Of a DNA stretch of 64,000 bases, positions 35,907 to 46,269 are shown piece after piece. The notes beneath the pieces are model-generated. The model made no database searches. It saw only the letters and a program-made list of their open reading frames with translations, and had not been told where the DNA came from. Numbering within the stretch: the stretch's first letter is position 1; each line of letters starts with the position of its first letter. Source of the DNA: Pelagibacterales bacterium SAG-MED17 (GTDB lineage: Bacteria; Pseudomonadota; Alphaproteobacteria; Pelagibacterales; Pelagibacteraceae); contig JACWDO010000002.1 in the NCBI GenBank assembly GCA_014654115.1, positions 21,597-85,596 of the forward strand, in the 5' to 3' direction. Both the position numbers and the translations under genes were made by a program.

Positions 35907-37714
35907 TTTTCTTTTGATATTTTAAGTACTCCAATAAATGCTTCCTGGGGGATTTCAACTTTTCCAAACTGTTTAGATCTTGCTTTTCCTTTTTTTTGTT
36001 TTTCAAGTAATTTTCTTTTTCTATCGGTAGCTCCTCCGCCATGAATTTTCGTTAAAACATCTTTTTTAAAACCTTTAATTGTCTCTCTTGCAATAATCTT
36101 TCCACCAATTGCTGCTTGAACTGGTATCATAAAGTTGTGTCTTGGAATTAAGTCTTTTAATTTTTCACAAACTTCTCTCCCAGTTTTTTGAGCAAAATCT
36201 TTATGTATCATCATAGCTAAAGCATCTACTGGTTCTGTATTTACTAAAATACCCATTTTGACAAGATCACCCTCTCTATGGTCTATAATTTCATAATCAA
36301 AACTAGCATATCCACTTGTCATAGATTTTAAACGATCATTAAAATCAAATACTATTTCATTTAATGGTAATTCATAATTTACAACTGCTCTACTTCCAGA
36401 GTAACTTAAGTTTGTTTGGATTCCTCTTTTATCTTGGCATATTTTCATTATAGGTCCAAGATACTGGTCAGGAGTAATAATTGTAGCTTTAATCCATGGT
36501 TCCTCAATAAATTTAATCAAAGTTGGATCTGGTAAACTTGATGGGTTTTGTAAATCTTTTATCTCACCATTGTTCATATGGATCTTATATACAACGCCAG
36601 GAGTTGTAGTTAATAGATTTATATCAAATTCTCTTTCAAGCCTTTCTGTAACAATTTCTAAATGTAATAAACCTAAAAATCCACATCTAAAACCAAGTCC
36701 TAAAGCTGAAGAAGATTCAGGTTCAAAAGAAAAGCTAGCATCATTTAATTTTAGTTTAGCTAGTCCATCTTTTAGTTTTTGATATTCAGAACTATCCACA
36801 GGAAACAATCCACAGAAAACCACAGGTTTACTTGGCTTAAAACCAGGCAGCGTTTCTGTTAAAGGTTTAGATGCATCGCAGATTGTATCTCCAACTTTTG
36901 TTTCTGATAAAACTTTAATTCCTGTTGTTATAAACCCGATTTCTCCTGAGTTAAGATCATCAATGTCCTTGGGTTTAGGTGTAAAAACCCCAACTTTTTC
37001 TACAAAATATTCCTGATTTGTAGACATCATCTTAATTTTCATATTTTTTCTAATTTTGCCATCAATTACTCTGACTAAAATGACTACACCTAGGTAAGTG
37101 TCATACCAACTATCCACCAATAAACACTTTAGTTTTTCATCTTTTTCACCTTTTGGTCCTGGTAAAACTTGAATTATTTGTTCTAAAATTTCATCTATAC
37201 CTTCACCTGTCTTTCCAGAACATGGTACAGCATTAAATGTATCAATACCTATTACATCTTCAATTTGTTTATTCGTTCTATCTATATCAGATGCTGGTAA
37301 GTCAATTTTATTTAGTACTGGAATGATTTCGTGGTTAATATCGAGCGCCTGGTATACATTTGCTAATGTTTGGGCTTCAACACCTTGGGTACTATCTACA
37401 ATTAATATTGAACCTTCACATGCATATAGGGATCTACTTACTTCATAACTAAAATCAACATGACCTGGAGTATCTATAATATTTAAAATATAATTTTTTC
37501 CATTTTTAGATTTATAATTTAATTTTACTGTTTGGGCTTTTATTGTTATCCCTCTTTCTCTTTCAATATCCATTGAATCTAAAACTTGAGCTTTCATTTC
37601 TCTATCTGTTAAACCACCACATTTATGAATAATTCTATCAGCAATAGTGGACTTACCATGGTCAATGTGAGCAATGATTGCAAAATTTCTAATATTATCT
37701 ATTTCAGTAGACAT
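35903..37714 (-). CDS. lepA: Elongation factor 4 (LepA)
   Basis: Ribosome-bound GTPase that assists ribosome assembly or back-translocation. The 603-residue product has G1 [10 protein letters not shown]2 RGITI, G3 DTPGHVD, G4 NKID and the LepA-specific C-terminal domain ([19 protein letters not shown]). It precedes the methyltransferase gene (4-base overlap) and follows pheT by 0 bases. Confidence 0.96.
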   Translation of the reverse strand: MSTEIDNIRNFAIIAHIDHGKSTIADRIIHKCGGLTDREMKAQVLDSMDIERERGITIKAQTVKLNYKSKNGKNYILNIIDTPGHVDFSYEVSRSLYACEGSILIVDSTQGVEAQTLANVYQALDINHEIIPVLNKIDLPASDIDRTNKQIEDVIGIDTFNAVPCSGKTGEGIDEILEQIIQVLPGPKGEKDEKLKCLLVDSWYDTYLGVVILVRVIDGKIRKNMKIKMMSTNQEYFVEKVGVFTPKPKDIDDLNSGEIGFITTGIKVLSETKVGDTICDASKPLTETLPGFKPSKPVVFCGLFPVDSSEYQKLKDGLAKLKLNDASFSFEPESSSALGLGFRCGFLGLLHLEIVTERLEREFDINLLTTTPGVVYKIHMNNGEIKDLQNPSSLPDPTLIKFIEEPWIKATIITPDQYLGPIMKICQDKRGIQTNLSYSGSRAVVNYELPLNEIVFDFNDRLKSMTSGYASFDYEIIDHREGDLVKMGILVNTEPVDALAMMIHKDFAQKTGREVCEKLKDLIPRHNFMIPVQAAIGGKIIARETIKGFKKDVLTKIHGGGATDRKRKLLEKQKKGKARSKQFGKVEIPQEAFIGVLKISKEK

Positions 37715-40123
37715 TTAAGATCTTATTTTTGCCCCAGATTTAGTCTCAACAGTTGAAATAATTAATTTATTAATTTTTTCAAGATCACCCTCTTCTAATG
37801 TTTTTTCAGATGATTGAATTATTACATTAAGAGCTATCGACTTTTTACCATCTGGAATATTTTCACCTTCATAAATATCAAAAATTTTAATTGATCTTAT
37901 TAAATTTTTGTCAATTAATGATATAATTTCTATTAAGTCTTGTGCTTTAAAACTTTTATCTACTACAAAGGCAAAATCTCTCTCTGATTTTTGATAGTCA
38001 GAGTACTCAAAATTAGATTTTTGATCTTTAAGTTTCACTTTATTGTCTTTTAAATTATCCAGATAAATTTCAAAACCAACTAATCCTTCAGTTTTTATAT
38101 CAAGCTTTTTAATAATACTTGGATGTATGTCTCCAAAATAAGCAACTGGGTCAGTATCATCCTTGTCAAGATAGACAGAGCCAGATTTACCTGGGTGATA
38201 ATAAGAAGGAGATTTATCTCGTATTAAAATACTTTGTCTGTCATATCCAGCTTCTACTAGTGTCTGAATAACGTCCTTTTTTATATCAAAGACATCAACT
38301 GGTCTTTCTTTTTCGTTCCAGTTTAATCTTGATATTTTTCCTGATTTTATTGCACCAATTACTGTCAGTTGCTGCCCTGGCTCACTATCTTTAAAAATTG
38401 GGCCAATTTCGAAAAGTGAAATATCTTTAAAACCTCTATCTAAATTTTTCTTTAAGTAAAAAGTCAAATTTGGAAAAATTGAATTTCGCAAAACATCTAA
38501 ATCTGAACTTATTGGATTTACTATTTTAATTTCTTTTAAATTTTCTTTGAAAAGATTATTTATTTTCGAATCTGTAAATGACCAGGTTACAGTTTCAAAA
38601 TAACCTTTTGATGCTACAGAGCGTTGTAGAAAATGAAAGAGTTTCTGCTGTTTATTTAATGTATCTTTTATTCTTTTTTTTTCAGGCTCTAATGTTTCTA
38701 TATTTTCATATCCTTTAATTCTTACTATTTCCTCAACTATATCAATTGGTTGAATTATATCTGGTCTCCAAGTAGGTATTTTTAAATCTAATTCTAATTT
38801 ATTCTTAGAAACTTCAAATCCTAAATCAGTTAAAATTTCAATTATTTCACTATCCTTTACTTTAAAACCAGTTATTTTTTCAAATAAAGAAATTTTGAAC
38901 TTAATTTTATTTTGTTCATACTTACCTATTTTTTTAATATCAAATTTACTTATTTTGCCTCCACAAATCTCTGAAATAAGTTGAGCAGCTTTTGTTAAGC
39001 CTAATTCGATTGATTGAGGATCGATCCCCCTTTCAAATCTAAATTTTGCATCTGTATCAATATTTAGAAGTTTTGAAGTTTTTCTGATAGATCTTGGTAG
39101 AAAATATGCAGATTCTAATAAAATATTTTTAGTATTAATTTCAGTACCAGAACGTGTACCTCCAATTATTCCTCCTAAGCCCAAAACTCCAGACTTATCA
39201 GAAATAACACACATATCATCCTCCAATTTATATTCCTTACTATCAAGGGCTTCAAAAGTTTCACCTTTTTTCGAATTTCTTACTATAATTTCTTTATCAA
39301 TTTTATCTGCATCGTATGCATGTAGAGGCCTATTTAAATCCAACATCACATAATTTGTGATATCAACAATTGCTGAAATTGGTTTTTGACCAAGTGATAA
39401 AATTTTTTCTTTCAGCCATTGTGGGCTTTCTTGATTTATAACCCCTTCAATTAAACAACTACCAAATATAGTACAACCTTGATTTTTATCTTTTGTAATT
39501 GAAACTTTAATTTTTTGAGATCCATTTTTTTTGATGTTTTTAAGTGAAATTTTTTTTAATCTGCCAGCTCCAGCAGCAGCAAGATCTCTAGCTACACCTC
39601 TTACCCCAAGACAATCAGGACGATTAGGTGTTATAGACAAATCAACAACTTTTTCGTTATTATTATTAAAAAAATTTTTACCTATTTTATCTGAATAATT
39701 GCTTGATTTTAGTTCTGTTATTCCCTCACTTTCTTCTGATAAATTCAACTCAGACTCAGAGCATAGCATTCCGTAAGAAGTTACTCCTCTAATTTTGCTA
39801 ACTGTAAGTTTCATATTATTTTTTGGAATTATAGATCCAGGACCAGCATAAACAGTCAAAAGATCTTTTTTTGCATTTGGTGCTCCACATACAACTTTAA
39901 TTGTATTTTGCCCACCAATATCAACATCACATACTCTAAGTCTGTCTGCATTTGGATGCTGTTGAGCATTAACAATTTTTGCTACTTTAAAATTGTCTAA
40001 ATCTGAACTTAAGTTATCAAAACTCTCAACTTCAAGACCAACATCTGTTAATTTTTCAATTAACTCATTATCTTTTTTTTTTGTATCAAGATGGTCCTTT
40101 AGCCAACCTACTGTAAATTTCAT
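37715..40123 (-). CDS. pheT: Phenylalanine--tRNA ligase beta subunit
   Basis: Non-catalytic subunit of the alpha2-beta2 enzyme, bearing editing and anticodon functions. The 802-residue product has the N-terminal tRNA-binding OB domain ([18 protein letters not shown], here [11 protein letters not shown]), the B3/B4 editing domain, the B5 domain with [12 protein letters not shown] upstream, and the C-terminal ferredoxin-like anticodon-binding domain. It overlaps pheS by 4 bases (ATGA). Confidence 0.95.
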   Translation of the reverse strand: MKFTVGWLKDHLDTKKKDNELIEKLTDVGLEVESFDNLSSDLDNFKVAKIVNAQQHPNADRLRVCDVDIGGQNTIKVVCGAPNAKKDLLTVYAGPGSIIPKNNMKLTVSKIRGVTSYGMLCSESELNLSEESEGITELKSSNYSDKIGKNFFNNNNEKVVDLSITPNRPDCLGVRGVARDLAAAGAGRLKKISLKNIKKNGSQKIKVSITKDKNQGCTIFGSCLIEGVINQESPQWLKEKILSLGQKPISAIVDITNYVMLDLNRPLHAYDADKIDKEIIVRNSKKGETFEALDSKEYKLEDDMCVISDKSGVLGLGGIIGGTRSGTEINTKNILLESAYFLPRSIRKTSKLLNIDTDAKFRFERGIDPQSIELGLTKAAQLISEICGGKISKFDIKKIGKYEQNKIKFKISLFEKITGFKVKDSEIIEILTDLGFEVSKNKLELDLKIPTWRPDIIQPIDIVEEIVRIKGYENIETLEPEKKRIKDTLNKQQKLFHFLQRSVASKGYFETVTWSFTDSKINNLFKENLKEIKIVNPISSDLDVLRNSIFPNLTFYLKKNLDRGFKDISLFEIGPIFKDSEPGQQLTVIGAIKSGKISRLNWNEKERPVDVFDIKKDVIQTLVEAGYDRQSILIRDKSPSYYHPGKSGSVYLDKDDTDPVAYFGDIHPSIIKKLDIKTEGLVGFEIYLDNLKDNKVKLKDQKSNFEYSDYQKSERDFAFVVDKSFKAQDLIEIISLIDKNLIRSIKIFDIYEGENIPDGKKSIALNVIIQSSEKTLEEGDLEKINKLIISTVETKSGAKIRS

Positions 40124-41187
40124 CTGCTCAGGCCTCTATAATTTGATGGTACATCTAATGGATCAAAACCGAAATGATTAAGCCATCTATAATCAGTCTC
40201 AAAAAAAGCTCTTAAATCGTTTATACCATACTTGAGCATTCCAAGTCTATCTATGCCAATCCCAAAAGCGTAACCTTGGTATTTATCTGGATCTACTTTA
40301 ACATTTTTAAGTACATTTGGATGCACCATGCCACAACCTAGAATTTCTAACCACTTGTCTCCCTCACCAATCACTATTTTTCCATCTTTCATCTCATAAC
40401 CAATATCCACTTCTGCAGATGGCTCAGTGAAAGGAAAGTGACTAGGTCTAAATCTCATTTTAATTTTATCCACTTCAAAAAATGATTTTATAAAATAATT
40501 CAAGCACCCCTTTAGATGACCCATATTGATATTTTTATCAATGTGAAGGCCTTCAACTTGATGAAACATCGGAGAATGGGTTTGATCACTATCAGATCTA
40601 TATGTTCTGCCTGGTGCTATAATCTTAAAGGGAGGATTTCCATTTAACATTGTTCTAACCTGTACCGGAGAAGTGTGGGTTCTTAATAATAGTTCTTTGT
40701 TATTATCTAAATAAAAAGTGTCATGCATATCTCTCGCTGGATGATTGTCAGGCGTATTTAATGCAGTAAAATTATAATGCTCATTCTCTATATCTGGCCC
40801 TTCTTCAACACTAAATCCAATTTCTGAAAATATTGATGATATCTCGTCAATTACTTGTGAAACAGGATGTATTTTTCCTTGATTAAATTCTCTTTCAGGT
40901 AAGGTTACATCTACTTTTTCATTCTCAAGTTTAGAGTTAATCTCTTTTTTGTCAATTTCTTGAAGTTTAGAATCTATTTTTTCTTGTAGCTCATCTTTTA
41001 TTGAATTTAAGTCAGATGCAAATTTTTTTCTTTCATGAGTTGGCAAAGATCCTAATGTTTTAAAAGAATTAGAAATTTTACCATTTTTACCGAATAAGTC
41101 TGTTTTTATTTGATTTACACTTTCAATATTTAAATCACCGTCTAATTTTTTCAAATACTCGTCTTTAATTTTTTTAATATCGGACAT
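40120..41187 (-). CDS. pheS: Phenylalanine--tRNA ligase alpha subunit
   Basis: Catalytic subunit. The 355-residue product has an N-terminal coiled coil (about 1-85) and a class II core with motif 2 ([21 protein letters not shown]) and motif 3 ([14 protein letters not shown]). The FEPS-type segment ([11 protein letters not shown]) for phenylalanine recognition is intact. Transcribed rplT-pheS-pheT-lepA. Confidence 0.96.
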   Translation of the reverse strand: MSDIKKIKDEYLKKLDGDLNIESVNQIKTDLFGKNGKISNSFKTLGSLPTHERKKFASDLNSIKDELQEKIDSKLQEIDKKEINSKLENEKVDVTLPEREFNQGKIHPVSQVIDEISSIFSEIGFSVEEGPDIENEHYNFTALNTPDNHPARDMHDTFYLDNNKELLLRTHTSPVQVRTMLNGNPPFKIIAPGRTYRSDSDQTHSPMFHQVEGLHIDKNINMGHLKGCLNYFIKSFFEVDKIKMRFRPSHFPFTEPSAEVDIGYEMKDGKIVIGEGDKWLEILGCGMVHPNVLKNVKVDPDKYQGYAFGIGIDRLGMLKYGINDLRAFFETDYRWLNHFGFDPLDVPSNYRGLSR

Positions 41188-41230
41188 GTTTGTAGATTAT
41201 TTGTTAACTCTAGAAAAACAAGAATGAATA

Positions 41231-41587
41231 TTAATTCAATGCTGCTTGAGCTTTTTTAACTATAGTTTTAAATGCTTCAGGATTATCATAGGCAATTTCA
41301 GCAAGTATTTTTCTGTCAATTTTAATACCTGATTTGCTTAAACCATTTACAAACTTAGAATAAGTCATACCCTCTAATCTTACCCCAGCGTTTATTCTTG
41401 TAATCCATAGTGATTTAAAATCTCTTTTTTTATTTCGTCTATCTCTGTAGGCATATTGCATGGCTTTTTCCATTGCTTGTCTTGCAGCTCTAATGGTGTT
41501 TTTTCTTCTTCCCCATTGACCTTTAACAGCTTTCAATACTTTTTTATGTTTTGCTCTACTTGTTACGCCTCTTTTTACTCTTGCCAT
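41231..41587 (-). CDS. rplT: Ribosomal protein L20
   Basis: 118-residue basic assembly protein of the large subunit with the family start MARVKRGV and the conserved [14 protein letters not shown] and [10 protein letters not shown] blocks. In many bacteria L20 represses infC-rpmI-rplT translation; no obvious leader structure was identified here. It follows rpmI by 1 base. Confidence 0.96.
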   Translation of the reverse strand: MARVKRGVTSRAKHKKVLKAVKGQWGRRKNTIRAARQAMEKAMQYAYRDRRNKKRDFKSLWITRINAGVRLEGMTYSKFVNGLSKSGIKIDRKILAEIAYDNPEAFKTIVKKAQAALN

Positions 41588-41588
41588 A

Positions 41589-41795
41589 TTATCCTCTTAG
41601 GTTGTACGGCATATAAGATTTTACAATCTTGCTATCTTGTTTTGATAGCACCGTAGTTCCTCTTTGTTTTCTTATCTGTGAATTAGTTCTCTTTATCATA
41701 CCGTGTCTTTTACCTGCTTGGGCAGTTATAACCTTTCCTCTAGCAGAAATTTTGAATCTTTTTTTTGCAGAACTTTTTGTTTTTAATTTAGGCAT
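41589..41795 (-). CDS. rpmI: Ribosomal protein L35
   Basis: 68-residue basic protein with the standard [15 protein letters not shown] start and GKRHGM segment. The open frame reaches 41816, but the ATG at 41795 is the family start. It follows infC by 54 bases and precedes rplT. Confidence 0.95.
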   Translation of the reverse strand: MPKLKTKSSAKKRFKISARGKVITAQAGKRHGMIKRTNSQIRKQRGTTVLSKQDSKIVKSYMPYNLRG

Positions 41796-41849
41796 AATTT
41801 TTGAGGGGTTATACAAATATTGTTATTAATTTACAACTAGAAATAAAGC

Positions 41850-42395
41850 TTATAAAGGCTGGATAACCATGATCATTTGCTTGCCATCAAACTTTGGTTG
41901 TAGTTCAACCCGGCCTACAGTCTCCATATCTATTTTTATCTTGTCCATTAATTCACGTCCTAAACTAGAATGCTGAAGCTCTCTACCTTTAAATCTTATT
42001 GTAAATTTTACTTTATCACCTTTTGCGATAAATTTTTGAGCATTTTTTATTTTAAAAGAATAATCGTGAACTTCAGTAACTGGTCTTAATTTAATTTCTT
42101 TAAGTTCTACCTTTTTTTGTTTCTTTTTAGCTTTATTTGCTTTTTTTTGGGCATCATATTTATATTTTCCCATATCCATAATTTTGCATACAGGTGGTTT
42201 CGCATTCGGAGCAATTTCAATTAAGTCTAAACCTTGCTCTTTAGCTCTATCGATAGCATCGTTTAAATTTAAAATTCCTAGGTTATCACCATCACTTGCA
42301 ATAACTTGAACATCTTGCGAAGTGATTCTATGATTTGTTCTTGGACCTCTTGCTTTTGTTCTTCTCTGGAAATAGTTTTGTTTAAAATCTGCCAC
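41850..42395 (-). CDS. infC: Translation initiation factor IF-3
   Basis: 181-residue two-domain factor that prevents premature subunit joining and checks the initiator. The N-terminal domain (LGILNLNDAIDRAKEQGLDLIEI), lysine-rich linker (about 80-96) and C-terminal domain with FRGRE-type (here RFKGRELQH) are seen. The start is GTG at 42395, its G being the last base of the thrS stop TAG. The autoregulated AUU start of E. coli infC is not used, though GTG is also non-ATG. Confidence 0.95.
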   Translation of the reverse strand: MADFKQNYFQRRTKARGPRTNHRITSQDVQVIASDGDNLGILNLNDAIDRAKEQGLDLIEIAPNAKPPVCKIMDMGKYKYDAQKKANKAKKKQKKVELKEIKLRPVTEVHDYSFKIKNAQKFIAKGDKVKFTIRFKGRELQHSSLGRELMDKIKIDMETVGRVELQPKFDGKQMIMVIQPL

Positions 42396-44311
42396 TAAAT
42401 TGAAGGTGCCTTGTTAAGAGCAGAATATTTTATTAAGAATTCTTTTAAATCCATAGTTTCTTGTTTATTAGAATCCAATCTTCTAATAGTTACTGTGTTA
42501 CTGTCAACTTCTTTTTTTCCACATATTAGTAGCATTGGTACTTTAGTTAATGAATGTTCTCTAATTTTATAATTTAGATTGTGGTTTTTTAAATCTACTT
42601 CAGAAGTTAGTCCTATTTTTTTTAACTGAATGTTAACTTGTTTTGCATAATCATCAAAATCACTTGAGATAGGTATTACTATTGTTTGAATTGGGCAAAG
42701 CCAAAAAGGTAATTTTCCAGAATAATTTTCAATTAAAATTCCAATAAATCTCTCTAAAGATCCAAATAATGCTCTGTGAAGCATAACAGGAACTTTTTTA
42801 TTTCCATCACTATCAACAAATGAAGCACCTAATCTTCCAGGCAAATTAAGATCAACTTGTAAAGTTCCACATTGCCAATCTCTTCCAATGGCATCTCTTA
42901 AAACAAATTCTATTTTAGGACCGTAGAAAGCACCCTCGCCCTTATTAATAGAATATTCTAATTTTGTTGCTTTAATTGCTTCTAGTAAAGCTGCCTCTGA
43001 TTTATCCCAAACTTGATCATCACCAACTCTTAACTCTGGTCGGTCAGAATATTTTAAAATTACGTCTTCAAAGCCTAAATCTTTGTAAATTTCTAAAATT
43101 AGATTAGTTACAGTCAAACACTCCTCGGTAATTTGTTCCTCAGTGCAAAAAATATGTGCATCATCTTGAGTAAAAGCTCTAACTCTCAACAGCCCATGAA
43201 GAGCTCCAGATGGTTCGTACCTATGAACCTTACCAAATTCTGACATTTTTAGTGGTAGATCACGATAACTTTTTAAGCCTTGATTAAAAACCTGAACGCA
43301 ACCTGGACAATTCATTGGCTTTATAGCAAAGACTTTTTCATCTGGTGTTGTAGATGTATACATATTTGCACCAAATTTTTCCCAGTGTCCAGATTTCTCC
43401 CACAGTGATCGATCCAATATTTCTGGAGTATTTATTTCTTGGTATCCTGCTGTTTCTTGTTTCATTCTCATATAGGAAATAAGTTTTTGGAATAAGTTCC
43501 ATCCTTTTTGATGCCAAAATACAGATCCTGGGCTTTCTTCTCTGAAATGAAATAAATTCATCTCTTTTCCAATTTTTCTATGATCTCTCTTTTCTGCTTC
43601 TTCAATTCTATTTAAATAATCATCTAATTCTTTTTGAGTAGACCAGCTAGTACCATAAATTCTTTGCAACATCTCATTTTTAGAATCTCCTCTCCAGTAA
43701 GCACCGGAGACTTTTGTTAATTTAAAATATTTACCAATTTTACCAGTTGAGCTTAAATGAGGACCTCGACATAGGTCATGCCAATCTCCATGAAAATATA
43801 AAGACACTTCTTGTCCCTCAGGAATACTCTCTATTATCTCAGCCTTATAGATTTCTCCTTTTTGCTTAAAGTGTTTAATTGCATCATTTCTTTTCCAAAC
43901 CTCTCTATAAGTTTTTTCATCTCGATCTACAATTTCTCTCATTTTATTCTCAATTTTTTCTAAATCTTCTGTTGTGAATGGTTCTTTCCTTGCAAAATCA
44001 TAATAAAAACCATCTTCAATAACTGGTCCTATTGTAACTTGTGTTTTTGGAAATAATTCTTGAACAGCCATAGCGAGTATGTGAGCAGTATCATGTCTAA
44101 TAGTCTCTAATCCCTCTTTATCTTTTGATGTAAATATCTTAATTGAAGAATCTTTTGAAATATTGTGGTTAAGATCTTTTAATTCTCCGTCGACACTGAT
44201 TAGTAAAGCCTGCTTAGAAAGAGATTTACTAATTTTTTCTGCAACCTCAAAGCCTGAAATATTTTTTTCAAAATTAATTTTTTTTCCGTCTGGTAATGTT
44301 ATATTTGGCAT
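42395..44311 (-). CDS. thrS: Threonine--tRNA ligase
   Basis: 638-residue class II synthetase with N-terminal TGS domain (residues 1-62), the Zn-binding editing domain (HDTAHILAMAV with the HxxxH motif, later the conserved CRGPH), and the catalytic core (MNCPGCVQVF, RVRAFTQDDAHIFC) followed by the anticodon-binding domain. Starts 0 bases from the glycosyltransferase stop (1-base overlap) and leads into infC, the common thrS-infC-rpmI-rplT order. Confidence 0.96.
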   Translation of the reverse strand: MPNITLPDGKKINFEKNISGFEVAEKISKSLSKQALLISVDGELKDLNHNISKDSSIKIFTSKDKEGLETIRHDTAHILAMAVQELFPKTQVTIGPVIEDGFYYDFARKEPFTTEDLEKIENKMREIVDRDEKTYREVWKRNDAIKHFKQKGEIYKAEIIESIPEGQEVSLYFHGDWHDLCRGPHLSSTGKIGKYFKLTKVSGAYWRGDSKNEMLQRIYGTSWSTQKELDDYLNRIEEAEKRDHRKIGKEMNLFHFREESPGSVFWHQKGWNLFQKLISYMRMKQETAGYQEINTPEILDRSLWEKSGHWEKFGANMYTSTTPDEKVFAIKPMNCPGCVQVFNQGLKSYRDLPLKMSEFGKVHRYEPSGALHGLLRVRAFTQDDAHIFCTEEQITEECLTVTNLILEIYKDLGFEDVILKYSDRPELRVGDDQVWDKSEAALLEAIKATKLEYSINKGEGAFYGPKIEFVLRDAIGRDWQCGTLQVDLNLPGRLGASFVDSDGNKKVPVMLHRALFGSLERFIGILIENYSGKLPFWLCPIQTIVIPISSDFDDYAKQVNIQLKKIGLTSEVDLKNHNLNYKIREHSLTKVPMLLICGKKEVDSNTVTIRRLDSNKQETMDLKEFLIKYSALNKAPSI

Positions 44312-45465
44312 TAATTAAATAGTTTTTTGTATTCTGAATAAGTAGAAAAACACATTTTTTCAACATTAAATTTTTTTACTGCGTTTTCTCTTCCTAAAAT
44401 ACCCATTTTATACAGTTCATTTGGATCCATATTCATGACTTTTATAATTTTTTCAGATAAGTCTTCTGAGTTTCCTGCTTCAAATAAAACGCCAGTTTTT
44501 CCATCTATTACAGTTTCATTAGATCCACCTAAGTTACTTGCAATAATCATTTTTTGCATAGATTGTGCTTCGACTGATACTCTGCCAAATGCTTCAGGCT
44601 CTATTGATGCAGAAATGACTATATCAGAAATTTTATAGGCTAGTGGCATATTTTTGCAATGGTCTATAAATCTTATTTGTTTTGTAAGCCGGTATTGTTC
44701 AACAAGTCTAATTAGTTTTTTTTTATAAAGGTCCCGCCCCTGATCATTACCAAGAATAACTGCAATGAAAGAGTCATTACCTAAGTGAATATTTATTTTG
44801 TTTAAAGCTTCTAAAAACATTTCTTGGCCCTTCCAAGCAGTAAGCCGTCCGGGTAATAAAATTATTTTTTTACCAACAATCAATTCCCAAGATTTAAACA
44901 GATTGTCTTCATCTGTTTCAAGAGTAGTAGTATTATCATAATAATCTGTGTTAATACCTCTAAATATTGAAAGTAATTTTTTTTTATCAGATAAATATTC
45001 TGAATAGTTTTCTTTGATATGTGAAAATATAAAATTTGATCCAGCAATTATTAAATCAGATCTTACCATCACAGAGTTGTAGAATTTTTTAAGTTTACTT
45101 TTGAAATTATAAGTTCCATGGAATGTTGTAACAAATTTTCTTCTTGTGATTTTTGTTGCAATTAAACATGACCAGGCTGGGGCTCTACTTCTGGCATGAA
45201 CAATATTTATACCATTTACTAAAATAATAATTGAAATAATTATAGAGTTGAGAAGAATAAGTATTGGATTTTTGGATTGGACTGGGAGTCTGATAACTTT
45301 AACTTTTTTTTTATCAATAAACTTTAATAATTCTCCACCGCTTGTTATCAAATACGATCCAACATTATTTTCTGGTAAATAATGTGCAATATCATAACAA
45401 CCAGTTTCAGCCCCTCCGTAACCTAGTTTAGGAATTACTTGAAGGACTTTTAATTTAGACTGCAT
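44311..45465 (-). CDS. GT4-family glycosyltransferase
   Basis: 384-residue GT-B retaining glycosyltransferase. The N-terminal GGAET segment and the C-terminal nucleotide-sugar motif EPEAFGRVSVEAQ (E-x7-E) with the following ASNLGGSNETV are typical of family 4. It probably builds lipopolysaccharide or another envelope glycan; donor and acceptor cannot be told. It heads the thrS-infC transcript, divergent from the hydrolase gene at 45508. Confidence 0.85.
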   Translation of the reverse strand: MQSKLKVLQVIPKLGYGGAETGCYDIAHYLPENNVGSYLITSGGELLKFIDKKKVKVIRLPVQSKNPILILLNSIIISIIILVNGINIVHARSRAPAWSCLIATKITRRKFVTTFHGTYNFKSKLKKFYNSVMVRSDLIIAGSNFIFSHIKENYSEYLSDKKKLLSIFRGINTDYYDNTTTLETDEDNLFKSWELIVGKKIILLPGRLTAWKGQEMFLEALNKINIHLGNDSFIAVILGNDQGRDLYKKKLIRLVEQYRLTKQIRFIDHCKNMPLAYKISDIVISASIEPEAFGRVSVEAQSMQKMIIASNLGGSNETVIDGKTGVLFEAGNSEDLSEKIIKVMNMDPNELYKMGILGRENAVKKFNVEKMCFSTYSEYKKLFN

Positions 45466-45507
45466 GTGGTAATAATATTATATACTTGGTCAACATAATT
45501 ACTTTAT

Positions 45508-46269
45508 ATGAAAAAATATAAATTTCTAAGAATTTCTAAATATAAAAAACTAAGATATATAGCAAATAATTATAAAAAAAATCTTTACATAGTTTTTTTA
45601 CCTGGTTTTGCATCCGATATTGATGGAGATAAACCAAAGAAATTTTTAAAATTTGCCATTCAAAATAAACTTGGATTTTTAGCTTTGGAATACTTTGGTC
45701 ATGGAAGGTCATCAGGAGAATTTACAAGAGGTAACATCACTAAATGGTCCAACGATGCAAGAATTACTATTAAAAAAATTGTTAAAAACAACGATTTTGT
45801 ATTAATTGGATCTAGTATGGGTGGGTGGATTTCAATGTTAATGTATAGATATTTTAACAATCAAATTAAAGGATTTTTAGGAATTGGATCTGCTCCAGAA
45901 TTTCTTACGAGAATAATGTGGAAAAAATTCCCAAAAAAAACAAGAGATGAAATCCTCAGAAAAGGAATTGCAAAAATTCAAAATGGTGAATACGAATATT
46001 TAATAACAAAGCAACTTATTTTAGATGGGAAAAGGACAAAAAATAAGGTGCTCAACAAAAAACTTCATAATATTATTCCAATTACTATGGTTCATGGGCA
46101 AAAAGATGAAGTGGTGCCAGTTAAATACTCAAGAATGGTTTTAAAAAATTTTCCAAAAGCTAAAAGAAAACTTACAATAATTAAGAATGGTGATCATAGC
46201 CTATCCTCAAAAAAAAATTTAAATATTATTTGCAGGGAGCTTAAAGAAATAATTAAAGAGATTAACTAG
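45508..46269 (+). CDS. Alpha/beta hydrolase (ABHD10-like serine esterase)
   Basis: 253-residue alpha/beta-hydrolase-fold enzyme. The nucleophile elbow is GSSMGGW (S103), the acid is likely the D in GQKDEVVP, and the histidine is in NGDHSLS near the C-terminus. The LPGFASDIDGDKP oxyanion-hole loop and EYFGHGRSSG resemble ABHD10-type thioesterases/esterases. No signal peptide, so cytoplasmic. Substrate unknown. Convergent with gltB, overlapping by 8 bases. Confidence 0.83.
   Translation: MKKYKFLRISKYKKLRYIANNYKKNLYIVFLPGFASDIDGDKPKKFLKFAIQNKLGFLALEYFGHGRSSGEFTRGNITKWSNDARITIKKIVKNNDFVLIGSSMGGWISMLMYRYFNNQIKGFLGIGSAPEFLTRIMWKKFPKKTRDEILRKGIAKIQNGEYEYLITKQLILDGKRTKNKVLNKKLHNIIPITMVHGQKDEVVPVKYSRMVLKNFPKAKRKLTIIKNGDHSLSSKKNLNIICRELKEIIKEIN

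Noticed and set aside
35842..36042. Minus-strand frame across the lepA/methyltransferase junction
   Set aside because: Overlaps both genes in another frame, with low-complexity K/N/F composition from A+T-rich DNA.
40120..44311. L20-type or threonine T-box control of the thrS-infC-rpmI-rplT genes
   Set aside because: Looked for leader structures. There are no long leaders, since thrS overlaps the preceding gene and infC overlaps thrS.
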